Source: Yoonia maritima (GTDB taxonomy: Bacteria > Pseudomonadota > Alphaproteobacteria > Rhodobacterales > Rhodobacteraceae). Taken from it: 64,000 nt of DNA. The stretch spans positions 124,001 through 188,000 of the forward strand of contig NZ_PVTP01000006.1 in the NCBI RefSeq assembly GCF_003003285.1, in the 5' to 3' direction. This document shows, piece after piece, positions 1 through 8,272 of this stretch; the first letter of the stretch is position 1; each line of letters begins with the position of its first letter. The position numbers and the translations under genes were made by a program. Below the pieces are notes generated by a model, which worked only from the letters and a program-made list of their open reading frames with translations, ran no database searches and was not told the DNA's origin.

Positions 1-110
1 GCGCCTCCAACCGTTCTGGCCCTGAAAGGGGCTTCGTCTGAGGATTCGTATAAAGCGCCAGCCGCTTCGGAGCAAACAGATAAGCGGCGATTAATGATCA
101 GTCCGCGGCG

Positions 111-1331
111 TCATTTATAATCTGCTGTGTCCGCAGCGACCGCATCCTGCATGTCGCGTAGGAAATCGGGATCAGCCGAATGCACCCGGTTCCAGGTCGG
201 GATAAAAGGCGTTTCATGCGGGTTTTCCAAGAAAAACTGCCCGGCTCGCATGATATTTTCAGCGAACAGCTCGATCGATCGTTCCTCGGAATGACGGTCA
301 ATTGTCAGCCCGTTCATCTGTGCATCATTGTAATAGGCATCCAACAAATCCAGCGCGCTGCGGTAATAGGTCGCCTTGAGCGTACGGAATACGTTGCCCG
401 TAAAGATCGTGCCATCTGCCGCAAGCTTTCGTAAAATTGCCTTACAGATGTCAGTGGACATACGGTTCAACCCTGCAGCTGCATCTTCGGGGCTTAGTTC
501 CTGATGCTTGTGGTCGTATGCATCTGCAATCTCGACCTGACAGACCGCTTTGGGCGCAAGGTTACGCCATGCTTCGGATAGCACGCCGATCTCTAGCCCC
601 CAGTCTGATGGAATGCGTAGGTCTGGCAAGATGTTGGTACGCATCGCGAATTCGCCTGACAGTGGATAGCGAAAGCTGCGTAGGTAGTCGATGTAATCGC
701 GATCCCCAATCACCCTCTTAAGCGCGATCAACAAAGGGCTAACCAGTAGACGCGTCACGCGGCCGTTTAGTTTCTCATTACCAATCCGCGCATAATATCC
801 CTTGGCGACCTGATACGGAAAAGTCGGGTTCGCGACCGGATAGACCAACCGCGCCAGCATGTCGTTCGTATAGGTCAAAATATCGCAATCATGAATTGCC
901 ATCACAGCGCTATCCTGACAGCCGATCAGATAGCCAAGCGACGACCATACATTTTTGCCTTTACCCTGTTCCGTTGGGGCAAGGCCAAGCGTGTCTAACC
1001 GCGCCTCTAGCGCCTTCATCCGTGGACTATCATTCCATATCACCACGTGATTTTGGTTTAGCCCCTCAAAGAACTTTTTCGCGTGGCGAAACTGATCTTC
1101 GGTTGCGCGATCAAGGCCAATAATGATCCGGTGTAAGTAGGTGACTTTGGACAGCTCGGCCAAGATGTTTGGCATCGCGTCGGTCTCAAGCTCTGAATAG
1201 AGACAAGGCAGGATCAGAGACATTTTGCGCGACTGCGCGAATGTCTCTAGCTCATAAGTCATTTCTTCGTGTGACCGCGTCCGCAAGTTATGCAGCGTTG
1301 CGATGTTACCGTTCTGATGAAAATCGACCAT
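111..1331 (-). CDS. Glucosyl/mannosyl-3-phosphoglycerate synthase-like glycosyltransferase
   Basis: A cytoplasmic glycosyltransferase of 406 residues with no signal peptide or membrane segment. It resembles the GT81 family, which moves a sugar from a nucleotide donor to 3-phosphoglycerate. The N-terminal third has the beta strands of a GT-A fold, and HDCD at about residues 147-150 fits the metal-binding DxD motif. Seventeen bases upstream on the same strand lies a mannosyl-3-phosphoglycerate phosphatase-type HAD gene, which would remove the phosphate from the product. The pair therefore probably makes glucosylglycerate or mannosylglycerate, a compatible solute. Whether the donor is GDP- or UDP-glucose, or GDP-mannose, cannot be told from the sequence. 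Family confidence is good; substrate is inference. Confidence 0.75.
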   Translation of the reverse strand: MVDFHQNGNIATLHNLRTRSHEEMTYELETFAQSRKMSLILPCLYSELETDAMPNILAELSKVTYLHRIIIGLDRATEDQFRHAKKFFEGLNQNHVVIWNDSPRMKALEARLDTLGLAPTEQGKGKNVWSSLGYLIGCQDSAVMAIHDCDILTYTNDMLARLVYPVANPTFPYQVAKGYYARIGNEKLNGRVTRLLVSPLLIALKRVIGDRDYIDYLRSFRYPLSGEFAMRTNILPDLRIPSDWGLEIGVLSEAWRNLAPKAVCQVEIADAYDHKHQELSPEDAAAGLNRMSTDICKAILRKLAADGTIFTGNVFRTLKATYYRSALDLLDAYYNDAQMNGLTIDRHSEERSIELFAENIMRAGQFFLENPHETPFIPTWNRVHSADPDFLRDMQDAVAADTADYK

Positions 1332-1347
1332 AAGCTTGTTCTCTTTC

Positions 1348-2124
1348 TTAATGTAGACCTAGTTGTTCAACCAATCTAAGGACCGCTTCGTTCCATCCGG
1401 CCGGCCCCGGCAGTGTGGTGCGAAATATGCGCCCCGTGGATTCGCCGGGCAATTGGGGTAGCGGCTGGCGGGTTGGATTGGCGACGATCACGCCAAAATC
1501 AGCGGCATTTAGCATTTCAACATCATTAGGCGCATCGCCCAGCGCAATGGTATGATGCGGTTTGAGGCGGGCAACGATCTGCGCCATGCCGTCGGCCTTT
1601 GTTGCACCAAAGGACAGCGTCAAAAAACGACCGCCTTCACGTGCAGACACACCGCGCGCGGCAAGCCCCGCGATGAATTTCACCCGGCCGTCATCCGTCC
1701 CGGACCAAAGACCCGGTTCAGAAAACGCACGTGCCTTGGCAGCCTTTGCACCCGCTGCATCAAGCCCAGTTATTTCGGATACTCGCTCAACATCCATATC
1801 GCCAAAACCTTCGAACCCCTGACGCAAATCATCAGGTAGGCCATTCAGAACATCCAAAAGCTGCGCGTATGTGCCGGCGTCATCAGGTTGATCCGTCAAC
1901 AGTCCGGCACCGTTTTCGACAATGGCGGGTGTTCCCACAATCCCAAGATCAGCTTGAATTTCAGCGATCTCAACAGCTGTTTTACTACTTGAAAGAACTA
2001 GGGGTGCATTGATCCGGCGCAATAAATCCAGCGCAGGCCACGCAGCGGACCAAGAATAAGTGTGATGATCTAATAGCGTCCCATCGAGATCAGAGAAAAC
2101 GACAAGAGAATTACATGCATTCAT
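1348..2124 (-). CDS. Mannosyl-3-phosphoglycerate phosphatase-type HAD hydrolase
   Basis: A HAD-superfamily phosphatase of 258 residues. Motif I DLDGT has the nucleophile Asp12 and acid/base Asp14; a Ser-rich motif II (LVLSSSK) follows; GDAPND near the C terminus is motif IV for magnesium. The cap between them is of the Cof/MPGP type. The reading frame stays open upstream to 2247, but those 41 residues are Cys/Arg-rich and unlike the family, while the ATG at 2124 puts motif I at the usual distance from the N terminus. No strong ribosome-binding site is visible at either start. It is followed by the glycosyltransferase, so its likely substrate is glucosyl- or mannosyl-3-phosphoglycerate. Confidence 0.78.
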   Translation of the reverse strand: MNACNSLVVFSDLDGTLLDHHTYSWSAAWPALDLLRRINAPLVLSSSKTAVEIAEIQADLGIVGTPAIVENGAGLLTDQPDDAGTYAQLLDVLNGLPDDLRQGFEGFGDMDVERVSEITGLDAAGAKAAKARAFSEPGLWSGTDDGRVKFIAGLAARGVSAREGGRFLTLSFGATKADGMAQIVARLKPHHTIALGDAPNDVEMLNAADFGVIVANPTRQPLPQLPGESTGRIFRTTLPGPAGWNEAVLRLVEQLGLH

Positions 2125-2296
2125 AATCGCAGGTTCATATGTCGGACGGCGGGATGCAACCCTTTGCACGAAATTCTTTTCGCAGGCGCAGCATTTCCAC
2201 TCTGTGCACGCACGCACGACAACTGCGCCCGCAACGGTATTTGTCATAATTTGAACATAGGCTAACTAAGCACCAAGCAAATTAAAGGAGACCAAA

Positions 2297-3271
2297 ATGG
2301 GTCAGTTGATCGACGGTGTCTGGGATGACGCATGGTACGATACCAAAAAATCTGGCGGAAAGTTCGTTCGTTCCACCACTGGATTTCGCAATTGGATCAC
2401 TGCAGATGGCAGCGCGGGTCCATCTGGGATGGGTGGCTTCGAAGCAGAAAGCGGCAGATACCATCTGTATGTGTCCTATGCTTGCCCTTGGGCACACCGC
2501 ACACTTATCTTCCGAGCGCTGAAAGATTTGACGGATCATATCGACGTATCGGTCGTACATCCTGACATGCTTTCGGATGGTTGGACTTTTGCGACCGACT
2601 TCGAAGGTGCCACAGGGGATAACCTGTTCGGATCATCCTTCGCCCGCGATATCTATATCAAAGCTGACCCAAACATATCGGGACGGGTCACCGTTCCGAT
2701 CTTGTGGGACAAAAAACGGCAAACGATCGTGTCCAATGAATCAGCTGAAATTATTCGGATGTTCAACAGCGCCTTTAATGACCTGACGGGCAATACAGAT
2801 GACTATTGGCCAATACACATGCGCAACGATATCGAAACCGTAAACGAACGTATCTATGACACAGTCAACAATGGCGTTTACAAAGCAGGGTTCGCGACAA
2901 CCCAGTCAGCCTATGAAGACAGCGTATATCCACTATTTGATAGTCTGGATTGGCTGGAGCAACGGCTTGGCGAAAACCGGTATCTGATGGGGGACACCAT
3001 CACCGAAGCCGACTGGCGTCTTTGGACAACGCTTATCCGGTTCGACAATGTCTATCACCTGCACTTTAAATGTAACCGCAAGCGGATCGCCGATTATCCA
3101 AATCTGATGGGCTTTACGCGGGAACTATACCAGTGGCCCGGTGTCGCTGACACCGTCAACATGGATCATATCGTAAGGCACTACCATTATAGCCACGATA
3201 CGATTAACCTAAATCGGATCATTCCAATCAATCCGCAGATTGATTTTAACGCTCCGCACGAGCGGGGTTAG
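2297..3271 (+). CDS. Glutathionyl-hydroquinone reductase (YqjG/ECM4 family)
   Basis: A 324-residue Xi-class glutathione transferase, the usual length for the family. It reduces glutathionyl-hydroquinones, with a catalytic cysteine in a CPWAH motif, here Cys63 of YACPWAHRTL. The N-terminal thioredoxin fold follows a characteristic extended segment with GRYHLYVS, and the all-helical C-terminal domain contains ITEADWRLWTTLIRFD, typical of ECM4 proteins. A good ribosome-binding site (AAAGGAG) precedes the ATG. It stands alone, and its last 26 bases overlap the 3' end of the convergent receiver-domain gene. Probable role: detoxification of quinone-glutathione conjugates in the cytoplasm. Confidence 0.9.
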   Translation: MGQLIDGVWDDAWYDTKKSGGKFVRSTTGFRNWITADGSAGPSGMGGFEAESGRYHLYVSYACPWAHRTLIFRALKDLTDHIDVSVVHPDMLSDGWTFATDFEGATGDNLFGSSFARDIYIKADPNISGRVTVPILWDKKRQTIVSNESAEIIRMFNSAFNDLTGNTDDYWPIHMRNDIETVNERIYDTVNNGVYKAGFATTQSAYEDSVYPLFDSLDWLEQRLGENRYLMGDTITEADWRLWTTLIRFDNVYHLHFKCNRKRIADYPNLMGFTRELYQWPGVADTVNMDHIVRHYHYSHDTINLNRIIPINPQIDFNAPHERG

Positions 3272-3626
3272 GCTGTCCATAGTGTTCGACGATCGCGGCT
3301 AAGTCTTTGGGCGGTGTCGCGCTTTCGATAAATGCGCGGGCGTTGGCACTGTGGTTGAAAATTGATCCATCAGAAAAGAACGTTGTGTCTGTGACGAACA
3401 CAACGTTCGCATCTGGCTGTCGGTACTGGGCAACATCTGCAACCGCGAGCGCACTTCCCTCGCTCAGGACCAAATCAAGCACAATAACTGCAAAATGATC
3501 TGTTTCCAGCGCGTCAAGCGCCTCTTTACCAGTCTGCACTAAGGTCACCCTCGCCCGTAAACGCTCTAGATGCCGCCTCCACAGCTGGCCTAGGTTTACG
3601 TTACTCTGGACGATCAAGACGTGCAT
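3246..3626 (-). CDS. Stand-alone, degenerate response-regulator receiver protein
   Basis: A 126-residue single receiver domain with no output domain. The phospho-acceptor position is kept (Asp51 in VIVLDLVLSEG) and so is the switch Thr79 (VVFVTDTT). The acidic pair that binds magnesium after beta1 is replaced by Gln7-Ser8 (VLIVQSN), and the conserved Lys after beta5 is not present (FIESATPP where FIxKP is expected). Magnesium-dependent phosphorylation is therefore doubtful, and it may act as a phosphorylation-independent protein-interaction module. No kinase gene is near. Its 3' end overlaps the hydroquinone reductase gene by 26 bases in opposite orientation. Confidence 0.7.
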   Translation of the reverse strand: MHVLIVQSNVNLGQLWRRHLERLRARVTLVQTGKEALDALETDHFAVIVLDLVLSEGSALAVADVAQYRQPDANVVFVTDTTFFSDGSIFNHSANARAFIESATPPKDLAAIVEHYGQPNPARAER

Positions 3627-3834
3627 TTTTGCTCCGATTATTGGCTATAATATCGCTTCAGCGCGAAAAGTGTTCGAAAATTGAACCTCGCTTAATCACA
3701 AGTCTGTCTAAACCCCTAATGAATAGTTAATGATTCAATTCACCCTGTACCAAAAGACAGGTAAGATTTGTAATCCTTGTGGTTCTGGCAAAAATCCGCT
3801 TGAAATGCCGCAATACTAACAACAGGCACGACTT

Positions 3835-4209
3835 ATGACAACTTGGATCACGATCTGCGACACCTGCAAACGCGAAGGCTGGGATGCTGGCGATATGTCC
3901 CAAACCGATGGTGAATCGCTTGCCTACCTGATCGAAGCCGCTGCGACTGGGCTTTCAGGGGTTAAAACGCGTCGCGTATCCTGCCTGATGGGGTGCAAAC
4001 GCGGCTGTAACATCGTGATCCAAGGCAACGACAAACTGAACTATACATTGGGTGATTTCGAAGCCACAACAGAAGCTGCGTCAGGCATCGTAGCTTACGC
4101 AATATCCCACAGCAAAAGCGAAACAGGACAGGTGCCCTACCGCGACTGGCCGCAAGCGGTGAAAGGTCATTTCATAACCCGTCACCCGCCGCTCCCTGAT
4201 ACAGAATGA
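3835..4209 (+). CDS. DUF1636 cysteine-rich protein, cobalamin-locus associated
   Basis: A 124-residue protein with a ferredoxin-like (thioredoxin-fold 2Fe-2S) cysteine arrangement: Cys8 and Cys11 (CDTC), then Cys50, Cys54 and Cys58 in VSCLMGCKRGCNIVI. DUF1636 proteins are regularly coded beside cobalamin genes in alphaproteobacteria, but no reaction is established to my knowledge. Here it is the first gene of a compact operon: its last four bases (ATGA) contain the start of cobC. An iron-sulfur or cobalt-binding role in corrin synthesis is a reasonable guess from the cysteines and position, no more. The ribosome-binding site is weak. Confidence 0.75.
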   Translation: MTTWITICDTCKREGWDAGDMSQTDGESLAYLIEAAATGLSGVKTRRVSCLMGCKRGCNIVIQGNDKLNYTLGDFEATTEAASGIVAYAISHSKSETGQVPYRDWPQAVKGHFITRHPPLPDTE

Positions 4210-5141
4210 CCCAAAAACGCGACCACGGCGGCGGGCTTGATGCTGCAATTACGACTTACGGCGGCACCCGGTCCGACTGGCTGGACCTATCGACGGGCAT
4301 CAACCCAATGCCTTATCCGCTTCCAGCGTTTTCAAACGACACTTGGACCGCTCTCCCGGACCAAGCCGCATTTGCGCGACTATACGATTTCGCACGTAGC
4401 TTTTGGAATATCCCAAAGGACGTTGCGATCATTGGTGCAACCGGCGCCTCTGCGATAATTGCCGCGTTACCACATACGGTTGCCTCTGCCTGCGTGCATA
4501 TTCCTGGCCCAACCTACAACGAACATGGTGCCGCGTTTCAGGCGGCTGGGTGGAACTTCAGCGACACCCCCCAAGATGCAATGGTTGTCGTACATCCCAA
4601 CAACCCCGACGGACGCATCTGGAAAGCCTCTGACTTAGACACGCCCTTCACGATCATCGACGAAAGCTTTGGCGACGTTGCCCCAGATCAATCGCTTATC
4701 CATTTAGCCAGCCGTCCCGGCACCGTAGTTCTGAAAAGCTTTGGCAAATTCTGGGGGCTTGCCGGGGTGCGGCTTGGGTTTGCGATTGGCGACCCTACCA
4801 TTATCGCAAAACTAACCGATTTACTTGGACCATGGCAGATTTCGGGGCCCGCGCTCACGATTGGGGCGGCCGCGCTCTCTGATCCGGCGTGGGCGAACCA
4901 AACACGCGCACGATTAACGGCAGATTCCGCACGGCTTGATGCGCTCATCACGGGACAGGGTGCTGAATTGATCGGGGGAACAACGTTGTTCAGATTGTAC
5001 AAAGTACAAGGTGCAACAGCGACCCAACATCAGCTTGCCCAAAACCACGTTTGGTCGCGCAGTTTTCCGTACGCACCCGATTGGCTTAGGCTAGGTTTGC
5101 CCGCCACTCACCGCTGGGCACAATTGGAATCCGCGTTTTGA
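4206..5141 (+). CDS. cobC: Threonine-phosphate decarboxylase (L-threonine-O-3-phosphate decarboxylase)
   Basis: A PLP enzyme of fold type I, 311 residues, that makes (R)-1-amino-2-propanol phosphate, the linker between the corrin ring and the nucleotide loop of B12. The N terminus HGGGLDAA and LDLSTGINP are typical of CobC (CobD in Salmonella naming). PLP residues are visible: HPNNPDG, the Asp of IDESF (about 152) and the Schiff-base Lys in SFGKFWGLAG (about 181). Starts within the stop of the DUF1636 gene (ATGA) and ends overlapping the start of cbiB, so the three genes are probably translationally coupled. Slightly shorter than many homologues but complete. Confidence 0.9.
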   Translation: MTQKRDHGGGLDAAITTYGGTRSDWLDLSTGINPMPYPLPAFSNDTWTALPDQAAFARLYDFARSFWNIPKDVAIIGATGASAIIAALPHTVASACVHIPGPTYNEHGAAFQAAGWNFSDTPQDAMVVVHPNNPDGRIWKASDLDTPFTIIDESFGDVAPDQSLIHLASRPGTVVLKSFGKFWGLAGVRLGFAIGDPTIIAKLTDLLGPWQISGPALTIGAAALSDPAWANQTRARLTADSARLDALITGQGAELIGGTTLFRLYKVQGATATQHQLAQNHVWSRSFPYAPDWLRLGLPATHRWAQLESAF

Positions 5142-6034
5142 TACTTGTCTTTGGTATGTTGCTTGATGCTGCGATCGGCGAACCGCGATTGCTTTGGTCA
5201 CGGGTTCCACATCCCGCAATACTGATGGGACGGTTGATCGGTTGGTGTGACAAAGCATTCAACACAGGCGATAACAAACGCGTAAAAGGTGCAGCCGTTG
5301 TCATGGGCTTGTGCCTGTTGGCTGGTCTTTTGGGCTGGGCGCTGAAATCCATCCCCACCGCCGTTGTCGACGTCGTAATCATCGCAGTGCTCTTGGCACA
5401 AAGATCACTCGTCCAGCATGTCCGGGCGGTGGGCGACGCGTTGCGCCTATCGGTTGGGGATGGTCGCATGGCAGTGGCAATGATTGTAGGACGCGATACA
5501 AGAAACATGGGCCAAGCTGCAGTCGCACGATCCGCAATCGAAAGCGCCGCCGAGAACCTGTCAGACGGCGTCATCGCCCCCGCGTTTTGGTTCGCCATCG
5601 GCGGACTTCCGGGCTTACTCATCTATAAAATCATAAACACGGCCGACAGTATGATTGGCTATCGCACTGAACGACACGAACAATTTGGTTGGGCAGCAGC
5701 CAGATTGGACGATTTGCTGAATTTGATCCCCGCACGCCTGACTGCGTTGCTCATTTGGGCTGTGACGAAGCGCCCTCACATTCAGCCAATCCTACAAGAG
5801 GCCCCGCGCCACAGATCACCCAACGCAGGTTGGCCCGAAGCAGCCATGGCTCATGGGCTAGACATCGCATTAAGCGGACCGCGCAGCTATGATGGGCAAA
5901 TGCATGACTTCCCTTATGTAAACGGAGACGGCGAACGTGATCTAACGCCCATCCATGTTGATCAAGCCGTCTATGCACTTTGGAAAACATGGGCATTGGG
6001 TCTATGCCTCGCTTCGGTGATCTTTATAATCTGA
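5138..6034 (+). CDS. cbiB: Adenosylcobinamide-phosphate synthase, membrane protein
   Basis: A 298-residue integral membrane enzyme (CobD in Pseudomonas naming) that attaches aminopropanol phosphate to adenosylcobyric acid. Seen: the N-terminal LLDAAIGEP and HPAILMGRLIGW motifs, several hydrophobic segments, GRDTRNM and AAVARSAIESAAENLSDG, and the INTADSMIGY motif, all hallmarks of the family. The start is read as TTG at 5138, overlapping the cobC stop; an in-frame ATG lies at 5156 but would cut into the first hydrophobic stretch. Directly downstream is a short inverted repeat. Confidence 0.9.
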   Translation: MILVFGMLLDAAIGEPRLLWSRVPHPAILMGRLIGWCDKAFNTGDNKRVKGAAVVMGLCLLAGLLGWALKSIPTAVVDVVIIAVLLAQRSLVQHVRAVGDALRLSVGDGRMAVAMIVGRDTRNMGQAAVARSAIESAAENLSDGVIAPAFWFAIGGLPGLLIYKIINTADSMIGYRTERHEQFGWAAARLDDLLNLIPARLTALLIWAVTKRPHIQPILQEAPRHRSPNAGWPEAAMAHGLDIALSGPRSYDGQMHDFPYVNGDGERDLTPIHVDQAVYALWKTWALGLCLASVIFII

Positions 6035-6042
6035 TGGCGTAG

Positions 6043-6060
6043 GGTGGATTTTAATCCACC
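6043..6060. repeat. Extragenic inverted repeat (8-bp arms)
   Basis: GGTGGATT and AATCCACC face each other across TT, preceded by GTA-G and followed by more C residues. It sits nine bases after the cbiB stop. Similar GTAGGGTGG...CCACC hairpins recur as extragenic repeats in many proteobacterial genomes (from memory). There is no T-tract, so it is a poor intrinsic terminator. Only one copy was noticed in this window. Confidence 0.5.
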
Positions 6061-6096
6061 ACCCCGTATACAGCACTCAAACCGGAGTCCAAGCAG

Positions 6097-6462
6097 ATGC
6101 CAGATCGTAAACACAAAATATCTGATCGGCACCTCCGCCTGCTACGACGGCTTGCCTTGGTGCTTATTGTGGTGGCCGTTGTCGCTACCATCATTTTCGG
6201 CATTCGCGCTGCGAGCTCTTCACGTGCTTGGTATAATGCGCCGCCTGAACAAATCGAAGGTTGGATGTCTCCACGTTACATCGCCATGTCCCAACACGTA
6301 CCACCTCGCGTAATAGAAGATACAATTGCACCTGGCGAAGACCTAATGCATCAAAAAACCACACTTTATGACCTTGCGGACGCGCACGACACCGATGTGG
6401 AAACACTTATCATCGCCTTAGAAGCATCAATTGCCGATTTTAAGGAACGCAAGCGTGATTGA
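6097..6462 (+). CDS. Small single-pass membrane protein, unknown function
   Basis: A 121-residue protein not recognised. A basic N terminus (RHLRLLRRL) leads into one transmembrane segment at about residues 20-38, so the remaining 80 residues are probably periplasmic. That part has an unusual conserved-looking stretch (IEGWMSPRYIAMSQHVPP) and an acidic, helical C terminus ending in KERKRD. GGAG lies about nine bases before the ATG. It overlaps the start of the DedA gene by eight bases, so the two are co-translated and may act together at the membrane. Confidence 0.7.
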   Translation: MPDRKHKISDRHLRLLRRLALVLIVVAVVATIIFGIRAASSSRAWYNAPPEQIEGWMSPRYIAMSQHVPPRVIEDTIAPGEDLMHQKTTLYDLADAHDTDVETLIIALEASIADFKERKRD

Positions 6463-7039
6463 TTTCTTCTTTGGGCTTGTCGCCACTTGGGGGCTCGTCA
6501 TCATCGCAGCCTCGGCTTACTTTTCTTGCCTTGCGGTTCCGGTGCCCACATTTGCCGTCATGTTATCAGGCGGTGCTTTTGCCGCTGCGGGGGATCTGGT
6601 TCTATGGCAAGTCCTGACGGTCGCCTATGTTACCGCGTTGGCCGGTGATCAAACTGGGTTTCAGCTGGGGAGGCTGGGCGGTAAATGGTTGGATAAATTC
6701 CTTGCCACGCGCCCCAATAGGGCTGCGCTATTCGCACGCGCGCAACAGGTCGTTGATCGCTGGGGCAGTACTGGCGTTTTCTTTAGCACATGGGCGGCAG
6801 CGCCATTGGGGCCGTGGGTCAACTTTGCAGCTGGCGCGGCGCGGCTTAATCCCTGGCGTTTTATCATCTGGGATGCATTAGGCGAAGCGATCTGGGTCGT
6901 CGGCTATGTCATGCTCGGCTATTACTTTGCGGCCAACCTTGACGCCTTGACGACCCTCGTCGCCGATTGGGCATGGCTATTGACCGCGATCAGCCTCGCT
7001 ATCGCGGCAAGCTTTTTCCTATTGCGCTCCAAACAGTGA
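6455..7039 (+). CDS. DedA-family (SNARE-associated) membrane protein
   Basis: A 194-residue polytopic inner-membrane protein of the DedA/VTT family, whose members help recycle or flip membrane lipid carriers. Seen: PVPTFAVMLSGGAFA, the GDQTGFQLGR motif and the FAAGAARLNPWRFIIWDALGEAIW segment typical of DedA, plus four to five hydrophobic segments. The chosen start is GTG 6455, because AAGGA lies nine bases upstream and the start then overlaps the previous stop; a TTG at 6431 is an alternative eight residues longer. The substrate is unknown. Confidence 0.85.
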   Translation: MIDFFFGLVATWGLVIIAASAYFSCLAVPVPTFAVMLSGGAFAAAGDLVLWQVLTVAYVTALAGDQTGFQLGRLGGKWLDKFLATRPNRAALFARAQQVVDRWGSTGVFFSTWAAAPLGPWVNFAAGAARLNPWRFIIWDALGEAIWVVGYVMLGYYFAANLDALTTLVADWAWLLTAISLAIAASFFLLRSKQ

Positions 7040-7098
7040 CAAGGCTTGCACCTTAACGACCGCCTGATAACGTGCCCACAACCAATAGGAGACCCACC

Positions 7099-8262
7099 AT
7101 GCGCCTCGCCCTTGCCCTTTGCCTTATCGCCAGCACAGCAACCGCAGAAACCTGCGGAGGTCCTGTAAATAGCTTTATCGAAGGGGTCAAAGCAGAGGCA
7201 CGCGCAGAAGGCATTTCCGCAGCCAACGCTGATCGCTTTTTCCAAGGCGCGCGAATCGAACAAAGCGTCTTAAATGCGGACCGCTCACAAGGTGTCTTTC
7301 AGAAAGACTTTATCAGCTTTTCACGTGCGCTCATCTCACAAAACCGGATCGACAACGGGCGGGTCTATGGGCAGCGATATGACAGCACTTTTGACACGAT
7401 CGAATCCCGCTTCGGCATTCCACGCGGCGTGCTTTTGGCATTTTGGGCGTTTGAAACCGACTATGGCCAAGTGCAAGGCAACTTTAACACGCGAAATGCG
7501 CTGTTAACCCTTGCGCATGATTGCCGCCGCCCAGAACTGTTCCGCCCACAACTTATTGCCGCGATGGAGATGTTTCAGCGGGGTGACATGGACCCCAACA
7601 ATACGACAGGCGCTTGGGCTGGCGAAATTGGGCAGGTTCAAATGCTGCCGCTTGATATCATCGAACGCGGCATGGACGGCGACGGTGATGGGCATGTTAC
7701 GCTAAAAACATCTGCACCCGATGCACTGATGTCAGGTGCGAATGTTCTGTCCTCGCTTGGCTGGCGGCCCAACGAACCGTGGCTGCAAGAAATCAATGTA
7801 CCCGCCAACCTTGATTGGTCACAAACTGGGTTAAATCACAAAAACCGGGTTCGCGATTGGGCGAATGCTGGCATCACCGCACGCCAAGGGTCGCTTGGGC
7901 CGTCGAACTTGCAAGCCTCTGTTCTTCTTCCTATGGGCCGCAACGGGCCAGCATTCCTCGCTTACCCAAACTTTGACGTCTATTTCGAGTGGAACAAAAG
8001 CTTTGTCTATGTAACGACAGCCGCCTATTTCGCGAGCCGCCTCTCCGGAGCATCACCTTATGATGCAGGCAATCCATCTGCCCCTCTTACCGGCCCGCAA
8101 ATGCAACAGCTTCAACAAAAGCTAACAACGCGTGGATACGATGTCGGCGGAATCGACGGAATTTTAGGCGCAATGACCCGTGCCGCAGTTCAGGCAGAAC
8201 AGCAGCGTTTAGGAATGCCTGCGGACGCATGGCCAACGCTTGATCTTCTCAATCAGCTCTAG
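7099..8262 (+). CDS. Lytic murein transglycosylase (MltB-like) with peptidoglycan-binding domain
   Basis: A secreted 387-residue enzyme that cleaves peptidoglycan glycan strands. A signal peptide (MRLALALCLIASTATA) is followed by an SLT_2/MltB-type catalytic domain; the general acid is the Glu of FWAFETDYG, and GEIGQVQMLP is the family's second motif. The last 60 residues (LTGPQMQQLQQKL...GIDGILGAMTR) form a peptidoglycan-binding domain of type 1. The ATG at 7099 is chosen because AGGAG lies just upstream and the signal peptide starts there; an upstream ATG at 7072 adds nine unlikely residues. No lipobox is seen, so it is periplasmic rather than a lipoprotein. Confidence 0.9.
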   Translation: MRLALALCLIASTATAETCGGPVNSFIEGVKAEARAEGISAANADRFFQGARIEQSVLNADRSQGVFQKDFISFSRALISQNRIDNGRVYGQRYDSTFDTIESRFGIPRGVLLAFWAFETDYGQVQGNFNTRNALLTLAHDCRRPELFRPQLIAAMEMFQRGDMDPNNTTGAWAGEIGQVQMLPLDIIERGMDGDGDGHVTLKTSAPDALMSGANVLSSLGWRPNEPWLQEINVPANLDWSQTGLNHKNRVRDWANAGITARQGSLGPSNLQASVLLPMGRNGPAFLAYPNFDVYFEWNKSFVYVTTAAYFASRLSGASPYDAGNPSAPLTGPQMQQLQQKLTTRGYDVGGIDGILGAMTRAAVQAEQQRLGMPADAWPTLDLLNQL

Positions 8263-8272
8263 GGGGCAGCGG

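Noticed and set aside
1..120. Plus-strand frame open from the window edge to TAA at 118-120
   Set aside because: Could be the end of a gene outside the window, but 39 codons without recognisable similarity and running into the glycosyltransferase gene cannot be supported.
3700..3834. Possible second B12 riboswitch before the DUF1636-cobC-cbiB operon
   Set aside because: No B12 box (AGCCAGGAGACC-like) or GATGAAATGGGAA-like segment; only a weak CCTGT/ACAGG hairpin at about 3745-3762.
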